Under the pieces are notes generated by a model. The model was not told the DNA's origin, searched no databases, and saw nothing but the letters and a program-made list of their open reading frames with translations. Of a stretch of 64,000 bases of DNA, positions 27,664 through 35,788 are shown one piece after another. The DNA is from CAIWAH01 sp964602595 (GTDB lineage Bacteria; Verrucomicrobiota; Verrucomicrobiia; Limisphaerales; UBA9464). Numbering within the stretch: the stretch's first letter is position 1; each line of letters opens with the position of its first letter. The position numbers and the translations under genes were made by a program. The DNA is taken from positions 1-64,000 of the forward strand of contig CAZRRO010000010.1 in assembly GCA_964602595.1 (NCBI GenBank), in the 5' to 3' direction.

Positions 27664-27687
27664 ACCGGCTGCCTGACGTCCGACGTT

Positions 27688-28440
27688 TCAGTCGGAGTCG
27701 TTTTCGGGCTGCCTCACCGTTCGGCGCAGGCCGTTTTCCAGCCAAAGCTTGAAGACGACCCACAGGGCCTCGCGGACTATCTCCTTGGACATCTTGGACG
27801 TGCCTTGGAACCGGTCGGTGAAGATGATCGGCACCTCGGCAATCTTCATGCCGCGCCGCCACACCCGGTGCGTAAGCTCGATTTGGAAGCTGTAACCGTT
27901 GCTGGTGACCGTGGGCAGATCGATGGCCTCGAGCGCCTGCCGCCGGAAGCATTTGAACCCGCCAGTTGGATCGCTGATCCGCATGCCGGTGATCACCCGG
28001 ACATATTTGCCGGCGAACATGCTGAGCAAAAGGCGGTTCAACGGCCAGTTGATGACCCGGATTCCGTTGGCGTAACGCGAACCCAGCACGAGATCGGCCT
28101 GCTCCGTCTTCGCCGCGTGCAGGAAAGACGGCACGTCGGACGGGTTGTGGGAAAAGTCGGCGTCCATCTCGAAGATGAACTGGTAGCTCCGTTTCAGCGC
28201 CCACCCGAAGCCGGCGATGTAGGCCCGGCCGAGTCCGTTCTTTTCCTGCCGGTGCAGCACGTGCACGTGCGGGTTCCCGGCGGCGATCTCGTCCGCGACG
28301 GCACCGGTGCCATCGGGTGAGTTGTCGTCCACGACCAGGACGTCGAGCTCCATCGGCTGCGCCATGAGGCGCTTGACGAGCTGCGGCAGGTTGTCGCGCT
28401 CGTTGTAGGTCGGAACGATGATGACAGTTTCGGCGGCCAC
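27688..28440 (-). CDS. Polyprenol-phosphate mannosyltransferase-like GT2 (Dpm1 type)
   Basis: 250 aa, the normal size for a dolichol/polyprenol-phosphate mannose synthase without a membrane domain. Motifs: VIIVPTYNERDNLPQLV, VVDDNSPDGTG (DDxSxDGT), EMDADFSHNP (DAD, metal binding), VLGSRYANG, DPTGGFKCFRR, SYSFQIEL-like region (GYSFQIELTHR) and FTDRFQGTSKMS. It would make a polyprenol-linked sugar donor for glycan or protein modification. The GTG at 28440 begins just before the first strand; the longer upstream frame runs into the divergent phnA gene. The ArnT/PMT-type transferase at 40165 is a possible user of such donors. Confidence 0.88.
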   Translation of the reverse strand: MAAETVIIVPTYNERDNLPQLVKRLMAQPMELDVLVVDDNSPDGTGAVADEIAAGNPHVHVLHRQEKNGLGRAYIAGFGWALKRSYQFIFEMDADFSHNPSDVPSFLHAAKTEQADLVLGSRYANGIRVINWPLNRLLLSMFAGKYVRVITGMRISDPTGGFKCFRRQALEAIDLPTVTSNGYSFQIELTHRVWRRGMKIAEVPIIFTDRFQGTSKMSKEIVREALWVVFKLWLENGLRRTVRQPENDSD

Positions 28441-28512
28441 GTTCGCGCGGAGGGTGCTGACGGATGTGAACGGAGCAAGCCGATTTCCCGGTCCAACGGC
28501 CGAAGCCGGCTG

Positions 28513-28542
28513 TTGAGTTGGCACCCGCGCCGGGACTATCCT
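28513..28542 (+). promoter_or_regulatory. Candidate near-leaderless promoter of phnA
   Basis: TTGAGT (28513-28518), an 18-nt spacer and TATCCT (28537-28542). The start codon at 28552 is only 9 nt beyond the -10, so the transcript would start at or next to the ATG. Confidence 0.4.
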
Positions 28543-28551
28543 CGGCTTTTC

Positions 28552-28884
28552 ATGAGCAAGCCTGCCTGTCCGATGTGCGAAATGACCGAAGTGCTGGAAC
28601 ACCCCGCGCGCTGGGAATGCGTGACCTGCGGCCATGAGTGGGACCGCGAGGCCGAACCCGACGCGCCCACCGGTCCGCGCGTGGTCAAGGACGCCCACGG
28701 CAACGTGCTGGCCGACGGCGACTGCGTGATCCTGATCAAGGACCTCAAGCTGGGCGGCTCGTCCGTGCTCAAGGGCGGTTCAAAATCCAAGCCCATCCGC
28801 TTGGTGGACGGCGACCACGAGATCGACTGCAAGGTGGACGGCATCGCGGTGGGCCTGAAGGCGTGTTTCGTGAAGAAAGCCTGA
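28552..28884 (+). CDS. phnA: PhnA/YjdM zinc-ribbon protein
   Basis: 110 aa. An N-terminal zinc ribbon has two Cys pairs (CPMC and CVTC), followed by the PhnA C-terminal domain: VKDAHGNVLADGDCVILIKD, LKLGGSSVLKGGSKS and DHEIDCKVDGIAVGLKACFVKK. The name comes from linkage to phosphonate use in E. coli, but most homologues have no proven role in phosphonate metabolism, and no phosphonate genes lie nearby. ATG at 28552 gives the standard MSKPACPMC start. Confidence 0.93.
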   Translation: MSKPACPMCEMTEVLEHPARWECVTCGHEWDREAEPDAPTGPRVVKDAHGNVLADGDCVILIKDLKLGGSSVLKGGSKSKPIRLVDGDHEIDCKVDGIAVGLKACFVKKA

Positions 28885-28933
28885 TTCTCCAAGCTCGGTG
28901 GCTGCACCGCCATTGGCTTTACCTGCCGTTCCC

Positions 28934-29320
28934 ATGTCCGCCCCCGCCGAACTGGAATCCATCGCCGCCGAACTGGGGCTGAACACCGCCCGGCGGCACC
29001 TGCTGCTGTGCGCCGATCCGGCCAAGCCCAAGTGCTGCGCCGGTGGCGACAGCCTCGCGGCGTGGGAATTCCTCAAACGCCGCCTCAAGGAGCTCGGCCT
29101 CGTCGGCCCGCACGCCACCGTGGCGCGGACCAAGGCCAACTGCCTCCAAGTCTGCGCCCGCGGCCCCATCGCGGTGGTCTATCCCGAGGGCGTGTGGTAT
29201 CACTCCTGCACGCCCGAGGTGCTCGAACGCATCATTCAGGAACATCTCATCCATGGCCGCCCCGTCACCGAATTCGCCTTCGCCCGGAACCCGCTCTGCG
29301 GAAGCGTCCCGGGACGGTGA
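28934..29320 (+). CDS. Thioredoxin-like [2Fe-2S] ferredoxin
   Basis: 128 aa. Cysteines are spaced as in the thioredoxin-fold 2Fe-2S ferredoxins: LLCADPAKPKCC near residue 30 and CLQVCARGP near 75, followed by AVVYPEGVWY. These small cytoplasmic proteins carry single electrons. The ATG at 28934 begins a normal N-terminus. Its 3' end overlaps the start of the metallopeptidase gene by 68 bp in a different frame. Confidence 0.85.
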   Translation: MSAPAELESIAAELGLNTARRHLLLCADPAKPKCCAGGDSLAAWEFLKRRLKELGLVGPHATVARTKANCLQVCARGPIAVVYPEGVWYHSCTPEVLERIIQEHLIHGRPVTEFAFARNPLCGSVPGR

Positions 29321-30104
29321 CCAACTGGACTTCTTCCGCACGCTCTGGTCGCCCATCGTGCGTGTGTTCCGGCCGGAAAAGCCGACCAGCGACGCCGTGG
29401 CCGTGGACGAAATGGCCCTGCCCCCCGGCACCACCTCGGTGACCTACCTGCGGCATCCGCGCGCCAAACGCTACCGCCTCGCCTTCCGCCGCGACGGCAC
29501 CGCCCGCTGCACCATCCCAAGGCGCGGCACACTGGCCGAAGCCCGGCGCTTCGTGGCAGAGAACGAAACGTGGCTCATCGAACGGCTCCAGCGCCACCTC
29601 ACCGCGTCCGGCGGTCCGAAGGAACTCCGGCCCGGCGGCACCGTGTGGCTGGGTGGTCACGAAGTCCCCGTGGAACTGGTCCCGGCCGAGGAAGGTGCCA
29701 GGCCCAAGCTACGGGTCGGTCCGCTGGAGGTTGCGGTGAACCAGACTGAAGGCGACCTGCGGCCCGTGGCGGAGGCGGCGCTGCGGAAGTTTGCCGGCAG
29801 GACGCTGCCGGCGCGGGTGGCGGAACTCGCGGAACCGGCCGGCTACTCCAGCGGCATCCGGCGCGTGAGCGTGCGCAACCAGCGGACCCGCTGGGGCAGT
29901 TGCTCGCGCCGCGGCCTGATCTCGCTCAACTGGCGGCTAGTGCAGACGCCGGACTTCGTGCGCGACTACGTGATCCTGCACGAACTCGCCCACCTCAAGC
30001 ACATGAACCACTCCCCGCGGTTCTGGGCCGAAGTCGCCCGCATCTGCCCCGCCTACGAGACAGCCGAGGAATGGCTGAAGCGGAGCGGGAAGCTGGTGCT
30101 GTGA
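29253..30104 (+). CDS. YgjP/SprT-like zinc metallopeptidase (DUF45)
   Basis: 283 aa. The C-terminal half carries the DUF45 signature: SVRNQRTRWGSCSRRGLISL, then HELAH (His243-His247) and HMNHSPRFWAEV, with a zinc site built by the HExxH motif and a downstream His. The N-terminal half contains the LRHPRAKRYRLAFRRDG strand and RRGTLAEARRFVAEN. Family members are thought to be cytoplasmic metallopeptidases linked to DNA-repair or modification systems, but YgjP itself is poorly characterised. ATG at 29253 lies inside the ferredoxin gene; a later start at an internal Met (MALPPG, near 29412) cannot be excluded and would remove the overlap. Confidence 0.85.
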   Translation: MAAPSPNSPSPGTRSAEASRDGDQLDFFRTLWSPIVRVFRPEKPTSDAVAVDEMALPPGTTSVTYLRHPRAKRYRLAFRRDGTARCTIPRRGTLAEARRFVAENETWLIERLQRHLTASGGPKELRPGGTVWLGGHEVPVELVPAEEGARPKLRVGPLEVAVNQTEGDLRPVAEAALRKFAGRTLPARVAELAEPAGYSSGIRRVSVRNQRTRWGSCSRRGLISLNWRLVQTPDFVRDYVILHELAHLKHMNHSPRFWAEVARICPAYETAEEWLKRSGKLVL

Positions 30105-30106
30105 GA

Positions 30107-31090
30107 ATGGCGCAATGGCGCCAGAACAATATGGCCGAAGAATACCCGTTTATCCGCGAACTCAGCTCGCCCGTGACCGACGAGCAGTTGCGTCCGCTGG
30201 ACCCCGTTTGCCGGGTGGTTCAGTTCAGTTCACCGCTGTCAGCGGAGGAGCATCGGCGGGTCGCGAAATTCATGCGCCAAAACCCCCGTGTTCCGCTGCG
30301 GGCTTATGGCCACTATTCGGATACGGTCCCTGACCTGTCGTTTCTCCAGCATTACCGACAGCTAACGAAGTTCTCCGCGGATATCGTTGAGCTGCGATCA
30401 CTTCAGGGAATTGAGCACCTTCCTTCAAATCTCGAGTCCTTGGGCCTTGGCCAAACCCGCACCAAGAGCATTTCACTTTCGGTGCTGAGGCGGTTTCCTG
30501 ATCTGAAGGAACTTGTCGTCGAAGGGCATCACAAAGGCATCGACGCCATTTCGAGTCTCCAGTCGCTCGAAAGGCTAACCCTGAAATCAATCACCCTGCC
30601 GAGCCTATCCCTGTTGCTACCCCTCCGGGAACTGTGGTGGCTGGAGCTCAAGCTGGGTGGCATTACCGACCTGTCGTTGTTGCCCGAAATCGGCCGGCTG
30701 AAATTCCTCGAACTTTTGATGATCAGGGGCCTGTCCGATCTATCGGCTATAGGCAGACTTGGTTCGCTTCAGTGCCTAGTCCTCCACGCGTTGAAAAATG
30801 TGACTGAATTGCCCTCGTTTGAGGACTTGAACAACCTGCGTCGGGCCACGCTGATCACGATGAAAGGTTTGAAGTCGATTGGGGCTGTCGCAGCCGCCCC
30901 GGGGTTGGAGGAATTGGAGGTCCTCGGAGGCAGCACCTTGTTGCCCAAAGACTTTGCTCCACTGGTCGGTCACCCAACCTTGATGCGAGCGTCTGTCGGA
31001 TTGGGGCAGGATAGGAAAAACCGGGAGGTCGCCGCCCTCCTCGGGCTCCCACCCTGCGAATTCGGAATCGACGCGTTTTCCTTCCGGTAG
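30107..31090 (+). CDS. Cytoplasmic leucine-rich-repeat protein
   Basis: 327 aa without a signal peptide or TM segment. From about residue 75 the sequence has irregular LRRs of about 20-23 residues: LKELVVEG, LERLTLKSITLPSL, LWWLELKLGGITDLSLL, LKFLELLMIRGLSDLSAI, LQCLVLHALKNVTEL, LRRATLITMKGLKSIGAV, LEELEVLGGSTLL. The local GC is visibly lower than in neighbours and codon choice is more relaxed, a possible sign of acquisition. ATG at 30107 is 2 bp after the previous stop; ATG 30131 is an alternative. LRR folds mediate protein-protein contact; the partner is unknown. Confidence 0.75.
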   Translation: MAQWRQNNMAEEYPFIRELSSPVTDEQLRPLDPVCRVVQFSSPLSAEEHRRVAKFMRQNPRVPLRAYGHYSDTVPDLSFLQHYRQLTKFSADIVELRSLQGIEHLPSNLESLGLGQTRTKSISLSVLRRFPDLKELVVEGHHKGIDAISSLQSLERLTLKSITLPSLSLLLPLRELWWLELKLGGITDLSLLPEIGRLKFLELLMIRGLSDLSAIGRLGSLQCLVLHALKNVTELPSFEDLNNLRRATLITMKGLKSIGAVAAAPGLEELEVLGGSTLLPKDFAPLVGHPTLMRASVGLGQDRKNREVAALLGLPPCEFGIDAFSFR

Positions 31091-31091
31091 C

Positions 31092-31385
31092 ATGCGACTG
31101 ATCGTTGCCACTTGGATCCTCATGTCCGTCGGTGTGTTTGCTGTCACCCGGTGGGAACGCGCGGGCAATCGGGCCGCCGCCCGTCCCGTGGCGGCGGTTA
31201 CCGGCCTTCTGGCCTGCTTCGTCGTCTGGCGTCTTTACCGCCTGGGCTGGGAAGACGATTCCTTCGCGCCCGTGCCCGCTGGAACCCGCCGGAATGCCCG
31301 GGGTTTCTTCTGGGCGCTTTTGCTCGTCGGCGTTGGCGGCGCTGCCTGGGAAATCTTCCGCGCCTACCAGCGCACGCTGGGCTGA
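31092..31385 (+). CDS. Small membrane protein, unknown
   Basis: 97 aa with three hydrophobic stretches: about 2-19 (IVATWILMSVGVFAV), about 33-50 (VAAVTGLLACFVVW) and about 72-88 (FFWALLLVGVGGAAW). Arg-rich connectors sit between the first two, and a short acidic loop follows the second. It starts directly after the LRR gene stop, so the two may be co-transcribed. I do not recognise a family. Confidence 0.6.
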   Translation: MRLIVATWILMSVGVFAVTRWERAGNRAAARPVAAVTGLLACFVVWRLYRLGWEDDSFAPVPAGTRRNARGFFWALLLVGVGGAAWEIFRAYQRTLG

Positions 31386-31525
31386 GTTTGGTCTGTCCGG
31401 CCGCGCGCCCAACGCCAGTCTAACTTGGCGGGTAATACGGACAGACGTGGTCGTCCGCGCTCCTCCGGCATCGTTCGGCCATTGCTGAATTGGATTCCGG
31501 CGTTTGCGGTGTCGGAGAACGCCGT

Positions 31526-31554
31526 TTGGCGCCGGGCGTTCGCTTCGCTAGCCT
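31526..31554 (+). promoter_or_regulatory. Candidate near-leaderless promoter of the radical SAM gene
   Basis: TTGGCG (31526-31531), a 17-nt spacer and TAGCCT (31549-31554). The start codon at 31568 is 13 nt beyond, predicting a leader of about 6-8 nt with no room for a Shine-Dalgarno site. Confidence 0.4.
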
Positions 31555-31567
31555 CGCGGCCGTCGTC

Positions 31568-33106
31568 ATGCCGGAAATCCTGCTCGCCACGCTCAACGCC
31601 AAGTTCATCCACGCGGCGTTCGGGTTGCGCTGTCTTTTCGCCAACCTCGGTGAACTGCAGCCGCGCGCGGCCATTGCCGAGTTCGACATCAACCAGAAGC
31701 CGATCGAGATCGCCGAGGCGATCTTGGCGCGGGACCCCGTGATCCTCGGGCTTGGCGTCTACATCTGGAACGTGCGCGCCACGACGGAACTGATCGGCAT
31801 CCTCAAGCGGGTCCGGCCCGACCTGATCATCGTGCTGGGTGGCCCGGAGGTGAGCTACGAGACGGAAGGACAGGAGATCGTGGCGCTGGCGGACCACGTG
31901 ATCACCGGCGAGGCGGACCTGAAATTTGCCGAGGTGTGCCGCGGGTTGCTGGGGCCGGAAGCCGGGCGTCCGGGACTGCCCAAGGTCATCGCGGCCGAGT
32001 TGCCGGACCTGAACCAGCTGGCCTTGCCCTACGACTATTACGACGCCCGGGACGTGGCCCATCGGGTGATTTACGTGGAGGCGTCCCGGGGCTGTCCGTT
32101 CACCTGCGAATTCTGCCTTTCGTCGCTCGACCTGCCGGTGCGGCAGTTCCCGCTCGACCGCTTCCTGGGCGCCATGGAACGCCTGCTCGAACGGGGCGTG
32201 ACCCAGTTCAAGTTCGTGGACCGGACCTTCAACCTCCACCTGCCCACCAGCACGGCGATCCTGAGGTTCTTCCTCACGCGGATGCGGCCGGGATTGTTCG
32301 TCCACTTCGAGATGGTGCCGGACCGTTTGCCGGAGGCCCTGCGGGAACTCATCGCGCAGTTTCCGGCCGGTGCGCTCCAGTTCGAGGTCGGTGTGCAGAC
32401 GTTGAATCCGGAAGTCGAACAGCTCATTAGCCGGCGCCAAAACCAGGCCCGCATGGAGGACAACTTCCGGTGGCTGCGCGAACACAGCGGCGTCCACATC
32501 CACGCGGACCTCATTGCCGGCCTGCCGGGCGAGGATCTCGACAGCTTCGTGGCCGGCTTTGACCGCCTGCTGGCGCTGGGCCCGCAGGAAATCCAGGTCG
32601 GCATCCTCAAGCGGCTGCGCGGCACCCCGATCATCCGGCACGATGCGGAGTGGGCGATGCGCTACAGCCCGCAGCCACCCTACGAGGTGCTTCAGACGAG
32701 CCGGATGGATTTCGCGACGCTGGGCCGGTTGCGGCGGTTGGCGAGCTTCTGGGACATCTACGGCAACAGCGGGAACTTCCGCGAGACGCTGCCGCGGCTT
32801 TGGGCGGACGGATCGCCGGGGCGCGCCCTGCTGGCGTTCAGCGACTGGCTGCACACGCAGGGCGTCAAGACCAGCGGCATCGCGCTGACCCGGCAGTTCG
32901 AGCTGCTTTGGCAATACCTCACCGGAGAACTACGCCAGCAAAGCCCCGCCGTGGCGGAGTCGTTGTCGGCGGACTACCGGCGCGGTGGACGTAACGATTT
33001 GCCGCCGTGGCTCCGGGATTCCGCGAAGGAATTGCGGACGGCCAAATCGCGCGGCACGCCGAAACGGCAGGCTCGCCATTTGGAAGCCAGCGGGCCGACC
33101 GAGTAG
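31568..33106 (+). CDS. B12-binding-domain radical SAM protein with DUF4080 C-terminus
   Basis: 512 aa cytoplasmic enzyme. The N-terminal ~130 residues form a cobalamin-binding-type Rossmann domain (EILLATLNAKFIHAAFGLRCL, ILGLGVYIWNV, IIVLGGPEVSYE). The radical SAM core follows with C176-x3-C180-x2-C183 in RGCPFTCEFC, then the barrel (KFVDRTFNLH, FEMVPDRL, FEVGVQTLN, HADLIAGLPGED). The C-terminal ~150 residues match DUF4080. Related B12 radical SAM enzymes methylate unreactive carbons or phosphinate, but the DUF4080 branch has no assigned substrate. It converges on lpxB with 4 bp between stops. Confidence 0.9.
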   Translation: MPEILLATLNAKFIHAAFGLRCLFANLGELQPRAAIAEFDINQKPIEIAEAILARDPVILGLGVYIWNVRATTELIGILKRVRPDLIIVLGGPEVSYETEGQEIVALADHVITGEADLKFAEVCRGLLGPEAGRPGLPKVIAAELPDLNQLALPYDYYDARDVAHRVIYVEASRGCPFTCEFCLSSLDLPVRQFPLDRFLGAMERLLERGVTQFKFVDRTFNLHLPTSTAILRFFLTRMRPGLFVHFEMVPDRLPEALRELIAQFPAGALQFEVGVQTLNPEVEQLISRRQNQARMEDNFRWLREHSGVHIHADLIAGLPGEDLDSFVAGFDRLLALGPQEIQVGILKRLRGTPIIRHDAEWAMRYSPQPPYEVLQTSRMDFATLGRLRRLASFWDIYGNSGNFRETLPRLWADGSPGRALLAFSDWLHTQGVKTSGIALTRQFELLWQYLTGELRQQSPAVAESLSADYRRGGRNDLPPWLRDSAKELRTAKSRGTPKRQARHLEASGPTE

Positions 33107-33110
33107 GCGC

Positions 33111-34319
33111 TCAGCCTTGGGTGGGCAACGTTCGCAGGATAGCCGCGGCGGCCCTGCGGGCGGCGCCCGGAGTTCCGAGCTGGCGTGCAACGTCCTGCAG
33201 CCGGGCGCGACTGGCGGCCAGCTTCGCGGGGTCTTGAAGCAGTTCGCACAAAGCACCGGCCAAGGCTTCCGGAGTCACGGCGTCCTGGACGAATTCCGGC
33301 ATCACGACGGCGTCGGCCAGCAGGTTGGGCATGGCGAGGTATTTCACCGTCACGATGCGGCGGCCGATCGCGTAAGTCAGCGCGGAGGTCCGGTAGAGCG
33401 CCACGGTGGGCACGCCAAACCACGCGCATTCGAGCGTCACCGTGCCGGTGGAAGCGAGGGCGACCGTTGCGCCCCGGAGCGCCGCCGGCAGATCGCCGAC
33501 CTGGACTTCGACCGATGGCAATTCGGCGAGGAACGGCGCAGCCACGCTGCACAACGTTTCCCGGGGCAGGACCAGACGAACCCGTGCGCCGGAGGCGGCG
33601 GTGACCTGTTTGGCCGCGGGAATCATCACCGGCAAATGGCGCTGCAGTTCGCCCACCCGGCTGCCCGGCAGGAGCAGCAACACCGGCGGTGTTCCCGGGG
33701 CCGGTTGTGGCGGGGCAGGGGGCGACAGTGTGTGATGCCGGTCCACGATGGGATGGCCGACGAATTCGACCGGCAGCATGGGGGCGTGGCGGGCATACCA
33801 CGGCGCCTCAAACGGCAGGATGCTCAGGAGTAGGTCGTGGGTTCGTTCCATCGTCCGGGCCCGGCCGGGGCGTGAGGCCCACACTTGGGGCGACACGTAT
33901 TGCACGATCCGCGGTCGCCAGTTGAGGAACGGACCGCTTTCGCGGGCAAGCCGCGCGCGCACGGCCGCGGCAAACCGCAGGTTGAACCCGCCGTAGTCGA
34001 CGCCGATCACCAAGTCGGGGCGTTCCCGGCCGGCGAGGTCGAGCAAGTCGACGAAGACGCGCCGGAGTTCGGCATACTTTCGGAAAATTTCGAGGCCGAT
34101 CACGGAATGCCGCGTCAGGTCGTGGCTCAGTTCCACGCCCTCCGCAGCCATTGCGGGGCCGCCGGCACCGATCAGCCGCGGGCTGAAGGGGCCCGCCTGT
34201 CGCCGCAGTTCACGGGCAAGCTCCGCCGCCAGGAGATCCCCGCTGGGATCGCCGGCAACGAGCAGGATGGTGAGCGGCTTCAACGAGGGGAGAGTCGGGA
34301 CCGCTGCCGGCGAGTGCAA
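33111..34319 (-). CDS. lpxB: Lipid-A-disaccharide synthase
   Basis: 402 aa GT19 enzyme joining UDP-2,3-diacylglucosamine and lipid X to make the lipid A disaccharide. Conserved blocks: ILLVAGDPSGDLLAAEL, GAGGPAMAAEGVEL, HSVIGLEIFRKY, VIGVDYGGFNLRFA, YVSPQVWASRPGR, LPFEAPWYARH, VEFVGHP, LLLLPGSRVGELQRHLP, ASTGTVTLECAWFGVP and VKYLAMPNLLAD. It shows that this organism builds an LPS-type outer membrane. No other lpx genes are adjacent. The start is unclear: TTG at 34319 gives a 12-residue extension, while TTG at 34283 (MKPLTILL) fits the family length better. Confidence 0.93.
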   Translation of the reverse strand: MHSPAAVPTLPSLKPLTILLVAGDPSGDLLAAELARELRRQAGPFSPRLIGAGGPAMAAEGVELSHDLTRHSVIGLEIFRKYAELRRVFVDLLDLAGRERPDLVIGVDYGGFNLRFAAAVRARLARESGPFLNWRPRIVQYVSPQVWASRPGRARTMERTHDLLLSILPFEAPWYARHAPMLPVEFVGHPIVDRHHTLSPPAPPQPAPGTPPVLLLLPGSRVGELQRHLPVMIPAAKQVTAASGARVRLVLPRETLCSVAAPFLAELPSVEVQVGDLPAALRGATVALASTGTVTLECAWFGVPTVALYRTSALTYAIGRRIVTVKYLAMPNLLADAVVMPEFVQDAVTPEALAGALCELLQDPAKLAASRARLQDVARQLGTPGAARRAAAAILRTLPTQG

Positions 34320-34360
34320 GCCGGCGCGGGGTCAAGGTGGGCGTCACTGGACTCCGGCGC

Positions 34361-34480
34361 GTCTCGCTCTCTTCCACCCGAAGTGAAGGAGAGGGCCGGG
34401 GAGAGGAGGGATTCACCCAGATTAGCGTCAGCACCCCGGGCCGCTCCTCTCCCCGCGCTTTACTGCGGAGAGAGGGAGAC
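34361..34480. repeat. Nested inverted-repeat element (MITE/REP-like) in the lpxB-mgtC gap
   Basis: Outer arms 34361-34374 and 34467-34480 are complementary at 12 of 14 positions. Inner arms CGGGGAGAGGAG (34397-34408) and CTCCTCTCCCCG (34444-34455) are perfectly complementary. The 120-bp block is purine-rich on one half and pyrimidine-rich on the other, unlike its surroundings, and encodes nothing. The pattern resembles the palindromic intergenic elements dispersed in many genomes, and a stable RNA cruciform could form. Copy number is unknown from one window. Confidence 0.55.
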
Positions 34481-34533
34481 CTAATTCGGTTCCCCATCTT
34501 TCGGGCGGCTGGCGTCCGGGGTGCGCGGGGCGC

Positions 34534-35784
34534 ATGTTCACCGCGGTTCCGATGACCGAAGGACTCTTCAACCTGCTGATCGCGCTCGGGCTTGGCCTGC
34601 TGGTCGGGCTCCAGCGGGAGCGGGCATCCGCCGCCTTGGCTGGGTTCCGGACATTTGCGCTGACGACGCTGCTGGGCGCGTTGTGCGGGCACTTGGGTGG
34701 CCGGCTGGAAAGTGGCTTGGTCGTCGCGGGGTTGGTTGCCATCGCCGTCTTGTTGGGGGCCGCCAACTGGATCGGGGCGAAGCGGCCCGGCTACGATCCT
34801 GGCCTGACCACGGAGGTCGCGCTGCTGGTGATGTTCCTGGTCGGTGTGCTGGCCGGGGCGGGGCAACGCGGCCTGGCCGTGGTGGTGGGCGCGACCACCG
34901 CCGTGCTCCTGCACCTGCGCCCGCAGTTGCACTCGCTCGCCCGGGGACTCGGTGAACACGACATGCGCGCGATCATGCAGTTCGTCGCGATCGCGCTGGT
35001 CGTCCTGCCTGTGTTGCCGGACCGGGCGTTCGGTCCCTTCGCGGTCCTGAACCCCCATCGGATGTGGTGGATGGTCGTGCTGATCACCGGCATCAGCCTC
35101 GCGAGCTATGTCGCCTTCAAGGTCCTTGGACCGCGCGGCGGCAACCTCGCGGCGGGGTTGCTCGGCGGGCTGATTTCCAGCACGGCTACGACCGTGACGG
35201 CGGCGAAACAGAGCCGGACAAACCCGGCGGGCAGCGGTTCGGCGACGTTGGTGATCCAGCTGGCCTCGGCCATCGTGTTCGGCCGGGTGCTGGTGCTGAT
35301 CGGTTCGGTCGCGCCGGTGCAGTTCCGCGGAATCGCCCCGCCGGTCGCCGTCATGCTGGCCGTCATGCTCGCGTTGGCCGGTTGGGCATGGTGGCGCAAT
35401 GACGCTGCAGCCGGAGTGCCCGCGGCCTCGGCCAACCCGACCGAACTCAAGGTGGCGCTGCTGTTCGCCGGCCTCTACGGCGCCGTGCTGCTGGCGGTCG
35501 CCGCGGCGAAACATTGGTTCGGCGACTCCGGACTGATGGTCGTCGCCGTGCTGTCCGGGCTCACGGACATGGACGCCATCACGCTGTCCACGGCTCAGCT
35601 TGCCAGTTCAGGCGAAGTGAACCCCGCGCTGGCCGGCCGGGTGATCCTGGTTGCGGCCTTGGCCAACATCACGTTCAAGGCTGGCGTGGTTTGGACCCTC
35701 GCGGACCGGCGCCTGGCGTGGCCGGTCACGCGGTTGTTTGGCGTGGCTTTGCTGGTTGGCGGGCTGCTCGCGTTTTTCCTCTGA
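34534..35784 (+). CDS. MgtC/SapB-DUF4010 integral membrane protein
   Basis: 416 aa with around twelve hydrophobic helices. The N-terminal MgtC/SapB domain shows LIALGLGLLVGLQRE and AGFRTFALTTLLGAL. The second half is DUF4010 (GLGEHDMRAIMQFVAIALVVLPVLP, LLGGLISSTATTVTAAKQ, GLTDMDAITLS). MgtC proteins are linked to growth at low magnesium and inhibition of the F-ATPase, but the fused DUF4010 architecture is widespread and uncharacterised. ATG at 34552 (MTEGLF) is an equally good start. The glycosidase gene follows after 4 bp. Confidence 0.87.
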   Translation: MFTAVPMTEGLFNLLIALGLGLLVGLQRERASAALAGFRTFALTTLLGALCGHLGGRLESGLVVAGLVAIAVLLGAANWIGAKRPGYDPGLTTEVALLVMFLVGVLAGAGQRGLAVVVGATTAVLLHLRPQLHSLARGLGEHDMRAIMQFVAIALVVLPVLPDRAFGPFAVLNPHRMWWMVVLITGISLASYVAFKVLGPRGGNLAAGLLGGLISSTATTVTAAKQSRTNPAGSGSATLVIQLASAIVFGRVLVLIGSVAPVQFRGIAPPVAVMLAVMLALAGWAWWRNDAAAGVPAASANPTELKVALLFAGLYGAVLLAVAAAKHWFGDSGLMVVAVLSGLTDMDAITLSTAQLASSGEVNPALAGRVILVAALANITFKAGVVWTLADRRLAWPVTRLFGVALLVGGLLAFFL

Positions 35785-35788
35785 CTCC

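Noticed and set aside
34320..34533. Hidden small gene between lpxB and the MgtC-like gene
   Set aside because: The sequence is dominated by inverted repeats and no frame has a credible start, Shine-Dalgarno site and protein-like composition.
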